Origin: Sphingomonadales bacterium
Lineage (GTDB): Bacteria; Pseudomonadota; Alphaproteobacteria; Sphingomonadales; Sphingomonadaceae
Assembly (NCBI GenBank): GCA_014763545.1
Contig: JACXVD010000003.1
Location: 1-64,000 of the forward strand
Direction: 5' to 3'
DNA: 64,000 bases
The position numbers and the translations under genes were made by a program. Each line of letters starts with the position of its first letter. Within the stretch, counting starts at the first letter, position 1. The notes under the pieces are model-generated. The model was given only the letters and a program-made list of their open reading frames with translations, had not been told where the DNA came from and did no database searches. Below, piece by piece: positions 42,495 to 52,092 of this stretch.

Positions 42495-43156
42495 CAATGA
42501 ACAACAGCTCGCGCGAGCAGGGTCGCAACCGCTTGATCGACGAATTGACCGAGGATTTGACCCCGGTACGCGCGTTCAACCCGCGCGACGGGGTGGCGCT
42601 GGTCGCAGGGGCACTCGCCCTTACCGTGTCGGGCATCGCCGCAATCGCCGGGCTGCGCGCCGGGTTGGGCACCACCATGCCATCCCCCTATTTCCTGATC
42701 GCCAATTTGCTGCTGCTCGGCGTCGGGCTGGCCGCCGCGACCGCGGTCGTCGCCATGGCCGGGCCGCGCGTCGGCAATCGCCACGATGCGCCGAAATGGG
42801 CGCTGGCGATGGCGGCCGTGCTGCCGCTGGCTGCCCTCGCCTCGCTGGCCGGGCAGGGCCACGTCGAATCCGACATGATGCACGATGCCGCAGGCTGGCG
42901 CTGCATGGCCTATGGCACGGTGGACGGGCTGCTGGCGGCCACCGCGATGGTGCTGTGGCTGCGGCGCGGTGCCCCCGTCTCGCCCGAACGGGCAGGCTGG
43001 TGGACGGGCATCGCCGCCGGCGGCCTGGGCAGCGCGGCATACGGGATGCATTGCCCGGTCGATACGCTGGCACACCTGGGCATCTTCCACATGCTGCCGG
43101 TGCTGATTGCCGGGATTGCCGGGCGCATCGCGATCCCGCCGCTGCTGCGCTGGTAG
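42491..43156 (+). CDS. nrsF: NrsF (DUF1109) membrane anti-sigma factor
   Basis: The 221-residue protein has a short cytosolic N-terminus (RLIDELTEDLTPVRAFNPRD) and six hydrophobic helices, the NrsF/DUF1109 form. Cysteines in the periplasmic loop/helix region (AGWRCMAYG, YGMHCPVDT) match those used for metal sensing in SigF-NrsF systems. Loss of binding would release SigF and switch on both bufferin operons. Confidence 0.88.
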   Translation: MTMNNSSREQGRNRLIDELTEDLTPVRAFNPRDGVALVAGALALTVSGIAAIAGLRAGLGTTMPSPYFLIANLLLLGVGLAAATAVVAMAGPRVGNRHDAPKWALAMAAVLPLAALASLAGQGHVESDMMHDAAGWRCMAYGTVDGLLAATAMVLWLRRGAPVSPERAGWWTGIAAGGLGSAAYGMHCPVDTLAHLGIFHMLPVLIAGIAGRIAIPPLLRW

Positions 43157-43248
43157 AGCGCCGCGCAGCCCCCCGCGAAACGGGATAGACTGCCCCGGCA
43201 ACGCCGCTAACATGCCCCGAAAGACAAGTGCTTTCGGGAAGGGACCGC

Positions 43249-44802
43249 ATGCATCCGCGCAACCAGCTGGCCGAGCGGGCAGACAAGCCGGCAGTCATCA
43301 TGGCGGGCAGCGGTGCGCAGCTGACCTATGCCGAACTCGAAGCCGCCGCCAATCGCGGTGCGCACCTGCTGCGGCAATGCGGGCTGCAGCGCGGCGATGC
43401 CATCGCGATGATGGTCGAAAACAGCCTCGAATTCTTCACCACCTTCTGGGCGGCCCAGCGCGCGGGCGTATTCATCACCCCGCTGGCGATCCACCTGACC
43501 GCGCCCGAGGCGAGCTACATCATCGGCAATTGCGGGGCGAAGCTGGCGGTGCTTTCCGCCGGGATCGGCGAGACGACCCGGCGGCTGGTGGAGGAACGCG
43601 CCAGCCTGATGCCCGGCGTCACCCACATCTTCGGCCATCGCGGGCTGGCCGGCGTGCCCGACTGGACGCAGGCCTGCGCGGCGCTGCCCGACACGCCCAT
43701 CGCCGACGAAAGCCAGGGCTACCAGCTGCTCTATTCCTCCGGCACCACCGGCCAGCCCAAGGGGGTGCGGGTCGAACTGCCCGACACGCCGCTGGAGGAA
43801 GGGACCACCCTGTCCGCCAGCGTGGCGATGGTGTGGCAGATGGGGCCGCACACGACCTATCTCTCGCCCGCGCCGATGTACCACGCGGCTCCGCTCAATT
43901 TCTCCACCGCCGTGCAGCGCATGGGCGGGACGGTGGTGGTGATGGAGAAATTCGATCCGCACGGCTTCCTCGCCGCGATCGAGCGCCACCGGGTCAATAT
44001 GACGCAGGTCGTGCCGACAATGTTCATCCGCCTGCTGCGCCTGAGCGAGGAGGAACGCGGCGCGCGCGATCTCTCCTCGCTTCGGCTGGTGCTGCACGCC
44101 GCCGCGCCGTGCCCGATCGCGGTCAAGCGGGCGATGATCGAATGGCTCGGGCCGGTGGTCTACGAATATTACGCCGGGAGCGAGGGCAATGGATCGACCG
44201 CGATCACCCCGCAGGACTGGCTGGAACATCCCGGCTCCGTCGGGAGGCCACCGATCGGCGGGGTGCATATCTGCGGCGACGATGGCGCGGAACTGCCGCC
44301 GGGCGAAGTCGGCGCGATCTATTTCAGCGGCGGCAAGCAGTTCGAATATCTCGGCGATGCGGACAAGACGGCGGGATCGCGCAACCCGCTGCATCCCGAA
44401 TGGTCGACGCTGGGCGATGTCGGCTGGAAGGACGAGGACGGCTTCCTCTACCTCGCCGACCGCAAGGATTTCATGATCATCACCGGCGGGGTGAACGTCT
44501 ATCCGCAGGAGGTCGAACATCATCTGGTGATGCACCCGAAAGTGGCCGACGCTGCGGTGTTCGGCCTGCCCGATGCCGATTTCGGCGAGCAGGTGACCGC
44601 AGTGATCCAGCCGCTCGATCCTTTGGAGAGCGGGGATGCGCTGGCCGACGAACTCGACGCCTGGTGCCGCACCAGCCTCAGCCGGGTCAAATGCCCGCGC
44701 GCCTTCCACTTCAGCGATGCCCTGCCCCGGCAGGAGAACGGCAAGCTCTACAAGAAGAAATTGCGCGAGGAATTCCTCGCCGCGACGGGGCAGACCGCTT
44801 GA
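43249..44802 (+). CDS. AMP-dependent acyl-CoA synthetase
   Basis: The 517-residue ANL-family enzyme has the P-loop YSSGTTGQPKGV, YEYYAGSEGNGST, the A8 hinge YLADRKDFMIITGGVNVYPQ and the C-terminal catalytic lysine in GKLYKKKLR. It activates a carboxylic acid to acyl-CoA. The ATG at 43249 has a GGGAAGGGA ribosome site. It is translationally coupled to the hydrolase (TTGA overlap). Substrate unknown; steroid-type or branched acids are common for this subgroup. Confidence 0.9.
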   Translation: MHPRNQLAERADKPAVIMAGSGAQLTYAELEAAANRGAHLLRQCGLQRGDAIAMMVENSLEFFTTFWAAQRAGVFITPLAIHLTAPEASYIIGNCGAKLAVLSAGIGETTRRLVEERASLMPGVTHIFGHRGLAGVPDWTQACAALPDTPIADESQGYQLLYSSGTTGQPKGVRVELPDTPLEEGTTLSASVAMVWQMGPHTTYLSPAPMYHAAPLNFSTAVQRMGGTVVVMEKFDPHGFLAAIERHRVNMTQVVPTMFIRLLRLSEEERGARDLSSLRLVLHAAAPCPIAVKRAMIEWLGPVVYEYYAGSEGNGSTAITPQDWLEHPGSVGRPPIGGVHICGDDGAELPPGEVGAIYFSGGKQFEYLGDADKTAGSRNPLHPEWSTLGDVGWKDEDGFLYLADRKDFMIITGGVNVYPQEVEHHLVMHPKVADAAVFGLPDADFGEQVTAVIQPLDPLESGDALADELDAWCRTSLSRVKCPRAFHFSDALPRQENGKLYKKKLREEFLAATGQTA

Positions 44803-45971
44803 TCGCCGCGATCCTGTCCGCGCTGATGCTGCTCCACGCGTTGACCGGGCTGGTCCGCGTGCGCCCGCATGGCGTGCCCGGCCATGCAGTGCTCGCATGG
44901 TGGGTGCCAAGTTTCTTCGCGCAGGCGTTCGCCTTGCCCAATGCGCTGGTCGCGCTGGCACTGGCAGCGTGGCAGTGGCGCGGCGGCGTAATGGCGACGC
45001 CAGGCCCGATCCTCGCGCTGCTCGCCGCGACCGCCAGCCTTGCGATCCACCTGCGCCATCGCAAGGATGCGCGCACGCTGCTGGCCGCCGCCGGATTGCC
45101 GCCACGCGTGCCGTTGCTCGCCGGATTGCTCGTTACCCCCGGCGCGAAGCGCGGGACGCGCAAGATCGCCAACCTCTCCTACGGCCCCCATGGCAAGCCG
45201 AACCGGCTCGACCTGATCCTGCCTGCCGACCCACCACCCGGCCCGCGCCCGGTGCTGCTGCACGTCCATGGCGGCGGGTGGATCGTGGGCAAGAAGAACG
45301 AACAGGCGCTGCCGCTGCTGCGCGAAATGGCGCGGCGGGGCTGGGTTTGCGTGGATATCGACTATCGCCTCGGCCCGAAGCACCGCTTCCCGGCGATGAT
45401 CGAGGATGTGCTGCGCGCGGTCCACTGGACGCGCGACAATATCGTGCAGCATGGCGGCGATCCGGCGCGCGTCTTCATCACTGGTGGCTCGGCGGGCGGG
45501 CATCTGTCCTCGCTGGCGCTGCTCGCGCATGACGATCCGCGTTTCAAGCCGGGGTTCGAGACTGCCGATTGCTCGCTCGCCGGGGGCGTGCATCTCTACG
45601 GGCGTTACGACTTTCTCGACCGCGAGGCGCTATGGCATCGCAACCACCAGGCGATGATCGAATGGGAAGCGCAGTGGTTCATGCCGGGGTTGCCCGATGC
45701 GGATGCGGACATCTGGGAAGCGGGCTGCCCCATCGCGCGCCTGCGCGGCGACAGCCCGCCGGTGTGGCTGATCCACGGGTGCCACGACACGCTGATCCCG
45801 TGCGAAGAGGCAGAGGCGATGGCCCGCCGCTGGCGCGAGGCGGGCGGCGATGTCCAGTTGACCGTCATTTCCGGCGGTCAGCATGCATGGGACATACTGA
45901 CCAGCGCGGTCACCTGGGGGCATGTGCAGGCAGTCGCCGCCTGGCTGGAACGACAGGCGGCCCGGGACTGA
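44799..45971 (+). CDS. Alpha/beta hydrolase (HSL-like esterase) with membrane N-terminus
   Basis: The 390-residue protein starts at TTG 44799 overlapping the synthetase stop. Three N-terminal hydrophobic helices (to about residue 90) are followed by a hydrolase domain with the oxyanion HGGG motif, nucleophile GGSAGG, acid in CHDTLIP and catalytic histidine in GGQHAWD. This is the hormone-sensitive-lipase-like carboxylesterase pattern. It would hydrolyse an ester to feed the adjacent acyl-CoA synthetase. Convergent with the acyl-CoA dehydrogenase gene 3 bases away. Confidence 0.85.
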   Translation: MIAAILSALMLLHALTGLVRVRPHGVPGHAVLAWWVPSFFAQAFALPNALVALALAAWQWRGGVMATPGPILALLAATASLAIHLRHRKDARTLLAAAGLPPRVPLLAGLLVTPGAKRGTRKIANLSYGPHGKPNRLDLILPADPPPGPRPVLLHVHGGGWIVGKKNEQALPLLREMARRGWVCVDIDYRLGPKHRFPAMIEDVLRAVHWTRDNIVQHGGDPARVFITGGSAGGHLSSLALLAHDDPRFKPGFETADCSLAGGVHLYGRYDFLDREALWHRNHQAMIEWEAQWFMPGLPDADADIWEAGCPIARLRGDSPPVWLIHGCHDTLIPCEEAEAMARRWREAGGDVQLTVISGGQHAWDILTSAVTWGHVQAVAAWLERQAARD

Positions 45972-45974
45972 CCG

Positions 45975-47129
45975 TCAGATCGCGCGGCTGATCACTTCCT
46001 TCATGATCTCGCTCGTCCCGCCGAAAATCCGGGTGACGCGCGCCCCGCGCCACAATTTGGCGATGTGATATTCGTTCATATAGCCCGCCCCGCCGAACAA
46101 TTGCAGCGCGCGGTCGGCCACCCGGTTCTGCATTTCGGTATGCCACAGCTTGGCGGCAGAGGCTTCGACGGCGGTCAGCTGTTTCGCCATATGCCGTTTG
46201 AGCGCCCAGTCGAGATGCGCCCAGCCGACCTGCAGCTCGGTGGCGATGTCGGCCAGGGTGAAGCGGGTATTCTGGAACTGGAACACGCTGCGCCCGAAAG
46301 CCTGGCGATCCTTGGTGAAGGCCAGCGCCTCGTCGAAGGCGCGCTGGGCGGATGCCTGCGCGGAGACGGCGATCGAAAGCCGTTCCTGCGGCAATTCCTC
46401 CATCAGATGCACGAAGCCGCGCCCTTCCCCGCCCAGCAGGTTCGACTGCGGCACGCGCACATCGTTGAAGAACAATTCCGACGTATCCGCCGCTTCCATC
46501 CCGACCTTGTCGAGATTGCGGCCCTTCTCGAAACCGGGAGTACCGGTATCGACCACGATCAGGCTGGTTCCCTTGGCGCCGCCTTCCGGATCGGTCTTGG
46601 CGACGACGATCACGAAATCGCAGTTCTGCCCGTTGGTGATGTAGGTCTTCGACCCGTTGATGATGAAATCGTCGCCGTCCTTCTTCGCGGTGGTGCGGAT
46701 GGACTGCAAATCGCTGCCCGCGCCCGGTTCGGTCATCGCAATGGCGGAGATCACCTCGCCCGAGACCATGCCGGGCAGGTATTTCTGCTTCTGCTCTTCG
46801 GTGCCGAGCCGTTCGACGTAATTGGCGGTGATGTCGCTCTGCAGGGTGAAACCGGCAGGACAGCCGAGATAGGACAATTCCTCCGCGACGATGGCATTGT
46901 AGCCGAAATCGAGCCCAAGCCCGCCATATTCGGGGGCGACGGTGGGGCACAGCATCCCCGCCTCGCCCGCGGCGAGCCAGACATCGCGCGGGACGATCTT
47001 GGCCTTGTCGAATTCTTCCATCCGCGGTTCGACATGCTGCGCCAGCACCTTGCGCACCGTGTCGCGGAACATGGCGTGGTCGTCGTCGTAGGCGGTGCGG
47101 GCGGCGGTATCGAGCATTGTCGCGGTCAT
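45975..47129 (-). CDS. Acyl-CoA dehydrogenase
   Basis: The 384-residue flavoprotein has the FAD-binding signature AIAMTEPGAGSDLQSI and DDFIINGSKTYITNGQ. The C-terminal motif is IFGGTSEIMKEVISRAI, where the usual YEGT catalytic glutamate is glycine; as in long-chain and isovaleryl-CoA dehydrogenases, the base would come from another helix. Last gene of a catabolic operon running from MaoC. Confidence 0.93.
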   Translation of the reverse strand: MTATMLDTAARTAYDDDHAMFRDTVRKVLAQHVEPRMEEFDKAKIVPRDVWLAAGEAGMLCPTVAPEYGGLGLDFGYNAIVAEELSYLGCPAGFTLQSDITANYVERLGTEEQKQKYLPGMVSGEVISAIAMTEPGAGSDLQSIRTTAKKDGDDFIINGSKTYITNGQNCDFVIVVAKTDPEGGAKGTSLIVVDTGTPGFEKGRNLDKVGMEAADTSELFFNDVRVPQSNLLGGEGRGFVHLMEELPQERLSIAVSAQASAQRAFDEALAFTKDRQAFGRSVFQFQNTRFTLADIATELQVGWAHLDWALKRHMAKQLTAVEASAAKLWHTEMQNRVADRALQLFGGAGYMNEYHIAKLWRGARVTRIFGGTSEIMKEVISRAI

Positions 47130-47141
47130 GTTTGCTTCCTG

Positions 47142-48278
47142 TCAGGCAATTGCGCCGCTGCTGTGCAGTCGGGCGATTTCATCCTCTCCCATGCCGATCC
47201 CGGCGAGGATTTCGATTGTGTCGGCCCCGGGGGTCCGCTCGGGGGTGGGCGCGTCGCTGGCGGTGACGCTGTAACGCGGCGCAGGGGCAGGCTGGATGTC
47301 GCCGCCAACCTCGATAAATGTGCCGCGCGCCGCATTGTGCGGATGCTGCGGCGCCTCGCCCATGGTCAGCACCGGGGCGAAGCAGGCGTCGCTTCCTTCC
47401 AGAATTGCGCACCATTCATCGCGTGTCTTGCCCCGGAAGACCTCGGCCAGCCGGGCTTTCAGCGCAGGCCATTGGCGCGGGTCCATCTGGCGGGCGAAAT
47501 CGGGATCGTCGGCCAACCCGGTAAGTCGCAGCAACTCGGCGTAGAACTGCGGCTCAATGGCACCGAGCGCGACATAGCCACCACATGCGCATTGGTAGCA
47601 GTCGTAGAAAGGCGCCCCGCCATCGAGCAGGTTGGTCCCGCGTTCGTCGCGCCATTGTCCGGCGCTGCGCATGCCGTGGACGATCGCCATCAGCAGCGCC
47701 GTGCCATCGGTCATCGCGCAGTCGATCACCTGGCCCGGCCCGCCGCGCTGGACATGCAGCATGGCGCTGACCATCGCGAAGGCCAGCATCATGCCGCCGC
47801 CACCGAAATCGCCCACCAGGTTGATCGGCGGCAGCGGGTTTTCGCCCGGCCGCCCGAAATGGGCGAGGGCACCGGCCAGCGCGATGTAGTTGATGTCATG
47901 CCCGGCGGTGTGGGCATAGGGGCCGTGCTGGCCCCAGCCGGTCATCCGCCCGTAGACCAGCTTCGGATTGGCTGCGAGCAGCGCGTCCGGCCCCAGCCCC
48001 AGCCGCTCCATCACACCGGGCCGCAGCCCTTCGATCAGCCCGTCGGCGCTGGCGCAAAGCCGCTTCGCGACCGCGACCCCGGCAGGCTGCTTGAGGTCGA
48101 GCGCGATCGAGCGGCGCGACCGGCTCAGCACATCCTTGCCGCCGAACAGGCTCTTCCCGCCCGGGCGGTCGATGCGGATCACCTCTGCTCCGTGGTCGGC
48201 CAGCATCATCGCGGCAAAGGGGCCGGGCCCGATCCCGGCAAATTCGACGATCGTCAGGCCATGGAGCGGGCCGGGCAA
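47142..48278 (-). CDS. CaiB/BaiF family CoA-transferase
   Basis: This protein of about 378 residues begins [20 protein letters not shown], with the catalytic aspartate in [17 protein letters not shown]. The TTG at 48278, 4 bases after the hydratase stop, gives the family start; the frame is open upstream to 48344 only as an overlap with the hydratase. Related enzymes include alpha-methylacyl-CoA racemase (PEGEDxxR-like features, [20 protein letters not shown]), which favours racemase or CoA transfer on branched acyl-CoAs. Confidence 0.88.
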   Translation of the reverse strand: MPGPLHGLTIVEFAGIGPGPFAAMMLADHGAEVIRIDRPGGKSLFGGKDVLSRSRRSIALDLKQPAGVAVAKRLCASADGLIEGLRPGVMERLGLGPDALLAANPKLVYGRMTGWGQHGPYAHTAGHDINYIALAGALAHFGRPGENPLPPINLVGDFGGGGMMLAFAMVSAMLHVQRGGPGQVIDCAMTDGTALLMAIVHGMRSAGQWRDERGTNLLDGGAPFYDCYQCACGGYVALGAIEPQFYAELLRLTGLADDPDFARQMDPRQWPALKARLAEVFRGKTRDEWCAILEGSDACFAPVLTMGEAPQHPHNAARGTFIEVGGDIQPAPAPRYSVTASDAPTPERTPGADTIEILAGIGMGEDEIARLHSSGAIA

Positions 48279-48282
48279 GCGA

Positions 48283-49044
48283 TCAGCGCCCGGTCCAGTT
48301 CGGCGCGCGCTTCTCGGCGAAAGCGGCGGCCCCTTCGCGGGCATCCTCGCTCACGAACACGCGGTCGACCAGCGCGGCCTGCCGCAGCCAGCGTTCGGAC
48401 CGGGGCCATTCGCGCGATTCCTGGATTACCTGTTTGGAAATCTGCACCGCCAGCGGGCCGTTGGCGGTGATCGTCCGCGCCAGCGCCAGCGCGCCTTCGA
48501 TCGCCGGACCTTCGGTGACGCGGTTCACCAGCCCGATGGCATGGGCGCGCGCGGCATCAATGAATTCGCCGGTCAGCGCCATTTCCATCGCCAGCTTGTG
48601 CGGGATCAGATCGGGCAGGTTGATCACCCCGCCCGCTGCCGCGACCAGACCGCGCTTGACCTCGGGAATGCCGAATTTCGCGCCCGCGCTGGCCACCACC
48701 ATGTCGCAGGCGATCATCAGTTCGAGCCCGCCCGCCAGCGCATAGCCATCGACCGCGGCGATCAGCGGCTTCTTCGGCGGCGCTTCTGTCAGCCCGCCAA
48801 ACCCGCGCCCGGGCACCATCGGGCTTTCGCCGCGCAGGAAGCCCTTGAGGTCCATCCCCGAACAGAAGGTGCCGCCCGCGCCGGTGATAATCCCCACGCG
48901 CAGGTCTTCCACCGCATCGAGCCGGTCGAGCGCCTCGGCGATCGCTTCGGCCGCCGCCTTGTTCATCGCGTTCTTCGCTTCGGGGCGGTTGATGGTGATG
49001 GTCAGGATGCCGCCTTCGGCCTCGACCAGGACTTCGTCGCTCAT
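48283..49044 (-). CDS. Enoyl-CoA hydratase/isomerase family protein
   Basis: The 253-residue crotonase-fold protein has [14 protein letters not shown], the oxyanion region [15 protein letters not shown] and [19 protein letters not shown], plus [16 protein letters not shown]. It probably hydrates the enoyl-CoA product of the downstream dehydrogenase. It shares the operon with CaiB, CitE-like and MaoC genes. Confidence 0.92.
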   Translation of the reverse strand: MSDEVLVEAEGGILTITINRPEAKNAMNKAAAEAIAEALDRLDAVEDLRVGIITGAGGTFCSGMDLKGFLRGESPMVPGRGFGGLTEAPPKKPLIAAVDGYALAGGLELMIACDMVVASAGAKFGIPEVKRGLVAAAGGVINLPDLIPHKLAMEMALTGEFIDAARAHAIGLVNRVTEGPAIEGALALARTITANGPLAVQISKQVIQESREWPRSERWLRQAALVDRVFVSEDAREGAAAFAEKRAPNWTGR

Positions 49045-49068
49045 TGCCAGTTCCTCTGCTTGGGTAAT

Positions 49069-49962
49069 CTATTGGCGCTGCGCTGCCACAGCCGCCGCCA
49101 GCACTTTTTGCGCGGCAACGAGATGCGGCCGGTCGACCATCTTGCCATCCAGCCCCACCGTCCCTGCACCAGGATTGGCGGCGAACGCGTCGACCACCCG
49201 GCGGGCATGCGCCACTTCCTCGTCGGCGGGGGTAAAGCCGTCATTGATCGGCCCGACCTGGGCGGGGTGGATCGCCAGCCGCCCGGAGAACCCTTCGGCG
49301 CGTGCCGCGCGGCTGCTCGCCAGCAGCCCGTCGAGATCGCGGAAATCGGCGTGCAGCGTGTCGATCGCCGGGACGCCGGCGGCATGGGCCGCCATCAGCG
49401 TGAGCGAGCGGACCAGCTGGTAGGTGAAGGCGAATTGCCCGTCCGGCCCGCGATTGGTGCTGGCGCCGAGCGCGGCGGAAAGGTCCTCTGCCCCCCAGGT
49501 CAGCCCGGCAAGGCGCGACAGACCCGCCCCCGCGTAATCGCCCAGCCGGAAGGGGGCGAGCGGGGTTTCGGTCGCCACCGGGATGATCGGGGTTGCTGTG
49601 TCGTGCAGGCCCAGCCGCCCCTCGAGCGCGTCGAGTTTCATCGACAATTCGCGCACGCAATCGGGCCCTTCCGCCTTGGGCTGCATGATCCCGCAGGGCC
49701 TGTGCGGCATGATCGCGGCCAGATCGGCATCGGTCAGGCCGCTGTCGAGCGGGTTGACCCGCACCCACAATTGCACGCCGCGCTGGCCCTGCGGGCGCGC
49801 GGCGAGGAAGGCTGCGGTGATCTCGCGCGCCGCCGGTTTGCGTTCGGGGGCGACCGAATCCTCCAGGTCGATGATCACCGCATCCGCGCCGCAACCATCG
49901 GCCTTGGCCAGCTTGGCTTCGCTGTCACCGGGGATGAACAGCAGCGAGCGGAGCGCGTTCAT
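49069..49962 (-). CDS. HpcH/HpaI aldolase/CitE-like lyase
   Basis: The 297-residue protein has the CitE pattern LLFIPGDSEAKLAKADGCGA, IIDLEDSVAPERKPAA and the LTWGAEDLSAALGA metal site. Family members cleave or form malyl-, citramalyl- or beta-methylmalyl-CoA thioesters. With the adjacent MaoC dehydratase it suits mesaconyl/citramalyl-CoA chemistry; the exact substrate is open. Its start overlaps the MaoC stop by four bases. Confidence 0.9.
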   Translation of the reverse strand: MNALRSLLFIPGDSEAKLAKADGCGADAVIIDLEDSVAPERKPAAREITAAFLAARPQGQRGVQLWVRVNPLDSGLTDADLAAIMPHRPCGIMQPKAEGPDCVRELSMKLDALEGRLGLHDTATPIIPVATETPLAPFRLGDYAGAGLSRLAGLTWGAEDLSAALGASTNRGPDGQFAFTYQLVRSLTLMAAHAAGVPAIDTLHADFRDLDGLLASSRAARAEGFSGRLAIHPAQVGPINDGFTPADEEVAHARRVVDAFAANPGAGTVGLDGKMVDRPHLVAAQKVLAAAVAAQRQ

Positions 49963-50423
49963 GCGGCGGGCCGCTTGTGCTGCAGCCCGCTGCGCTTGCA
50001 GCTGGCGACCAGCACCCCATCCTGGTTGTAGGCGCGGTGGATGAAGGTGACGATGCCGGCATTGGGACGCGACTTGCTCGGCCGCAGCTCCGCCACTTCG
50101 GTTTCAATCCGCAGCGTATCGCCGATGAACACCGGCGCGGGGAAGCGCACCTCGTCCCAGCCGAGATTGGCGACTGCCGTGCCCAGCGTGGTATCGCCGA
50201 CCGATACGCCGACCATCAGCGACAGGGTAAAACAGCTGTTGACCAGCACCCGCCCGTAATCGGTGCCCTTCATATATTCCGCATCGAGATGCAGCTGCGC
50301 CGGATTGTGGCTGAGCGTCGTGAACAGCAGATTGTCCGTCTCGGTCACCGTGCGCCGGATCGCGTGATCGAATATCTGCCCGACTTCGAGCTCGTCGAAC
50401 CACAGACCTGCCATTGCCATCAC
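49959..50423 (-). CDS. MaoC-family (R)-hydratase
   Basis: The 154-residue hot-dog protein has the MaoC motif FDHAIRRTVTETDNLLFTTL followed by HNPAQLHLDAEY, with conserved aspartate and histidine in the catalytic segment. It is similar to mesaconyl-CoA hydratase (Mch). First gene of the catabolic operon; a TTGACA element lies on the minus strand at 50472-50467 in the 114-base leader. Alternative ATGs at codons 2 and 4 are possible. Confidence 0.88.
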   Translation of the reverse strand: MMAMAGLWFDELEVGQIFDHAIRRTVTETDNLLFTTLSHNPAQLHLDAEYMKGTDYGRVLVNSCFTLSLMVGVSVGDTTLGTAVANLGWDEVRFPAPVFIGDTLRIETEVAELRPSKSRPNAGIVTFIHRAYNQDGVLVASCKRSGLQHKRPAA

Positions 50424-50537
50424 TCTCCTGCTTGCGCGGATCGCAGGTGGCGGCGGCGGGCCGGGCTTGTCAAGTTGCCGTTACGGAAGGTCGGGAGCGG
50501 GAGAGGGCCGGTACCGCTATCCGCCGTCAAGCGGACA

Positions 50538-51476
50538 TCACACCGCGTTGATCGGGATCTTGATGTAGCTCACGCCATTGTCTTCCGGATCGGGCAGGCG
50601 CCCGCCGCGGATGTTGACCTGGACCGAGGGCATGATCAGCTTGGGCATCGCCAGCGTCGCGTCACGCGTGGTGCGCATGGCAACGAATTCGTCCTCGCTC
50701 ACCCCGTCCTTCACATGGATATTGCCGTCGCGCTGCTGGCCCACGGTGGTTTCCCACGCATAGGTATCACGCCCCGGCGCCTTGTAATCGTGGCACAGGA
50801 ACAGGCGCGTATCGCGCGGCAGCGCCAGCAGGCGGCGGATCGAACGGAACAGCTGGTGCGCGTCACCGCCCGGGAAATCCGCCCGCGCGGTGCCGAAATC
50901 GGGCATGAAGATCGTATCGCCGACAAAGGCCGCATCGCCGATGATGAAGGCCATGTCCGCCGGGGTGTGGCCGGGCACATGCAGCGCGATCCCGTCCAGC
51001 TCGCCCAGCTTGAAACGCTCGCCGTCGACGAACAGCCGGTCGAACTGCGATCCGTCGCGTTCGAATTCGGACCCGGCGTTGAACAGCTTGCCGAACACAT
51101 CCTGCACGCGGATGATCTCGCGCCCGATGCCCAGCTCGCCGCCCAGCTTGCCCTGCAGATAGGGTGCGGCGGAAAGATGGTCGGCATGGGCGTGGGTTTC
51201 GATATGCAGCGTCACCTTGAGCTGCTTGCTCTCGACATATTCGGCCACCAGATCGGCCGAGGTGAAGCTCGTGCGGCCCGATGCGGCGTCGTAATCCAGC
51301 ACCGAATCGATCACCGCCGCTTCGCAAGTGGCCGGATCGTGCACGACATAGGTGATCGTGTTGGTCGCCTCGTCGAAGAATCCCGCGATCGAAGGGCGTT
51401 TGGCCGGGTCGGCGATTGCCGCTGCGACCTGCGCCGTGGCGGTGGCGAGGGGAGTGTCGGTGGTGTCGGTCGTCAT
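50538..51476 (-). CDS. Metallo-beta-lactamase-fold hydrolase, persulfide dioxygenase/Blh-like
   Basis: The 312-residue protein has the metal motif ETHAHADHLSAAPYL (HxHxDH) and other ligands in VPGHTPADM, FVGDTIF and LCHDY. These and the length match the Blh/ETHE1-type persulfide dioxygenase group, which oxidises glutathione persulfide to sulfite. It lies 30 bases after a DUF442 gene, the usual Blh-associated partner, and close to the sHdr operon. A conserved N-terminal part (PAKRPSIAGFFDEATNTITY) matches Blh proteins. Confidence 0.85.
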   Translation of the reverse strand: MTTDTTDTPLATATAQVAAAIADPAKRPSIAGFFDEATNTITYVVHDPATCEAAVIDSVLDYDAASGRTSFTSADLVAEYVESKQLKVTLHIETHAHADHLSAAPYLQGKLGGELGIGREIIRVQDVFGKLFNAGSEFERDGSQFDRLFVDGERFKLGELDGIALHVPGHTPADMAFIIGDAAFVGDTIFMPDFGTARADFPGGDAHQLFRSIRRLLALPRDTRLFLCHDYKAPGRDTYAWETTVGQQRDGNIHVKDGVSEDEFVAMRTTRDATLAMPKLIMPSVQVNIRGGRLPDPEDNGVSYIKIPINAV

Positions 51477-51506
51477 GTCAGTTTCCTTTGGCCCTAAGGG
51501 GCCGGT

Positions 51507-51926
51507 TCAGCCGAGCATCTGCAGCTTGTGGCGCAGCTCCGAAAGGTCGAAGCCGGCACGCGCGGCGGTGTCGAGCAACGTATCGGTGTCCTGTTCCTCC
51601 GCCTGCGACAGCGCCCACAGCGACGCGACACGCTTGCCGGTGCGGCAATAGCCGTACATCGGCAGCGGCAGCTCCTCCATCGCTTCGGAGAACGCCTCGA
51701 CATCGGCCATGGTGATGTTCTTGGGGTCGACGGGGATGTTGAGGAAGGCGAGGCCGGCCGCCTGTGCAGCGGCTTGCATCTCCGCATTGCTCGGCTGTCC
51801 GGGCTCTTCGCCATCGGGGCGGGCGCACAGCACGCTGCGGTAGCCCTGCGCCGCGAGCTCGGCCATGTCGTCGGGCCGAATCTGGCAATCGATCGCCAGA
51901 TCGTCGGAGAACTTCTTCGGTGCCAT
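51507..51926 (-). CDS. DUF442/TIGR01244 phosphatase-like sulfurtransferase
   Basis: The 139-residue protein has a cysteine-based loop GYCRTGKRVASLW, like the CX5R loop of dual-specificity phosphatases and of the N-terminal domain of Blh proteins, where it serves sulfur transfer. The ATG at 51926 has GAGAGG 7 bases upstream. It is co-transcribed with the persulfide dioxygenase-like gene and divergent from a small helical protein across a palindrome at 52004-52027. Sulfurtransferase (rhodanese-like) function is inferred from association. Confidence 0.83.
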   Translation of the reverse strand: MAPKKFSDDLAIDCQIRPDDMAELAAQGYRSVLCARPDGEEPGQPSNAEMQAAAQAAGLAFLNIPVDPKNITMADVEAFSEAMEELPLPMYGYCRTGKRVASLWALSQAEEQDTDTLLDTAARAGFDLSELRHKLQMLG

Positions 51927-52003
51927 GGTCCAACCTCTCATCATCTGTGGGGCCTGCCAGCGCAGCGGGCAAATCCGGTCACCCAGCCCGAGTGACCGAT
52001 TGC

Positions 52004-52027
52004 GTATATTAGCTAGTTACAATATAC
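52004..52027. promoter_or_regulatory. Palindromic operator between the DUF442 operon and a small divergent gene
   Basis: GTATATT (52004-52010) and AATATAC (52021-52027) form a perfect inverted repeat with a 10-base spacer in the 166-base divergent region. AT-rich dyads like this are bound by BigR/SqrR-type ArsR repressors upstream of blh genes; no such repressor gene is adjacent here. Confidence 0.6.
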
Positions 52028-52092
52028 TGTTTTTCAAGCCGCTGCATGGTGAAAACGCGGGTATGGGAAGGGTTCCCGGAAGGAGCTGGGCA

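Noticed and set aside
46065-50031. Long plus-strand frames opposite the acyl-CoA operon
   Set aside because: Shadows of acyl-CoA dehydrogenase, CaiB, hydratase and CitE genes.
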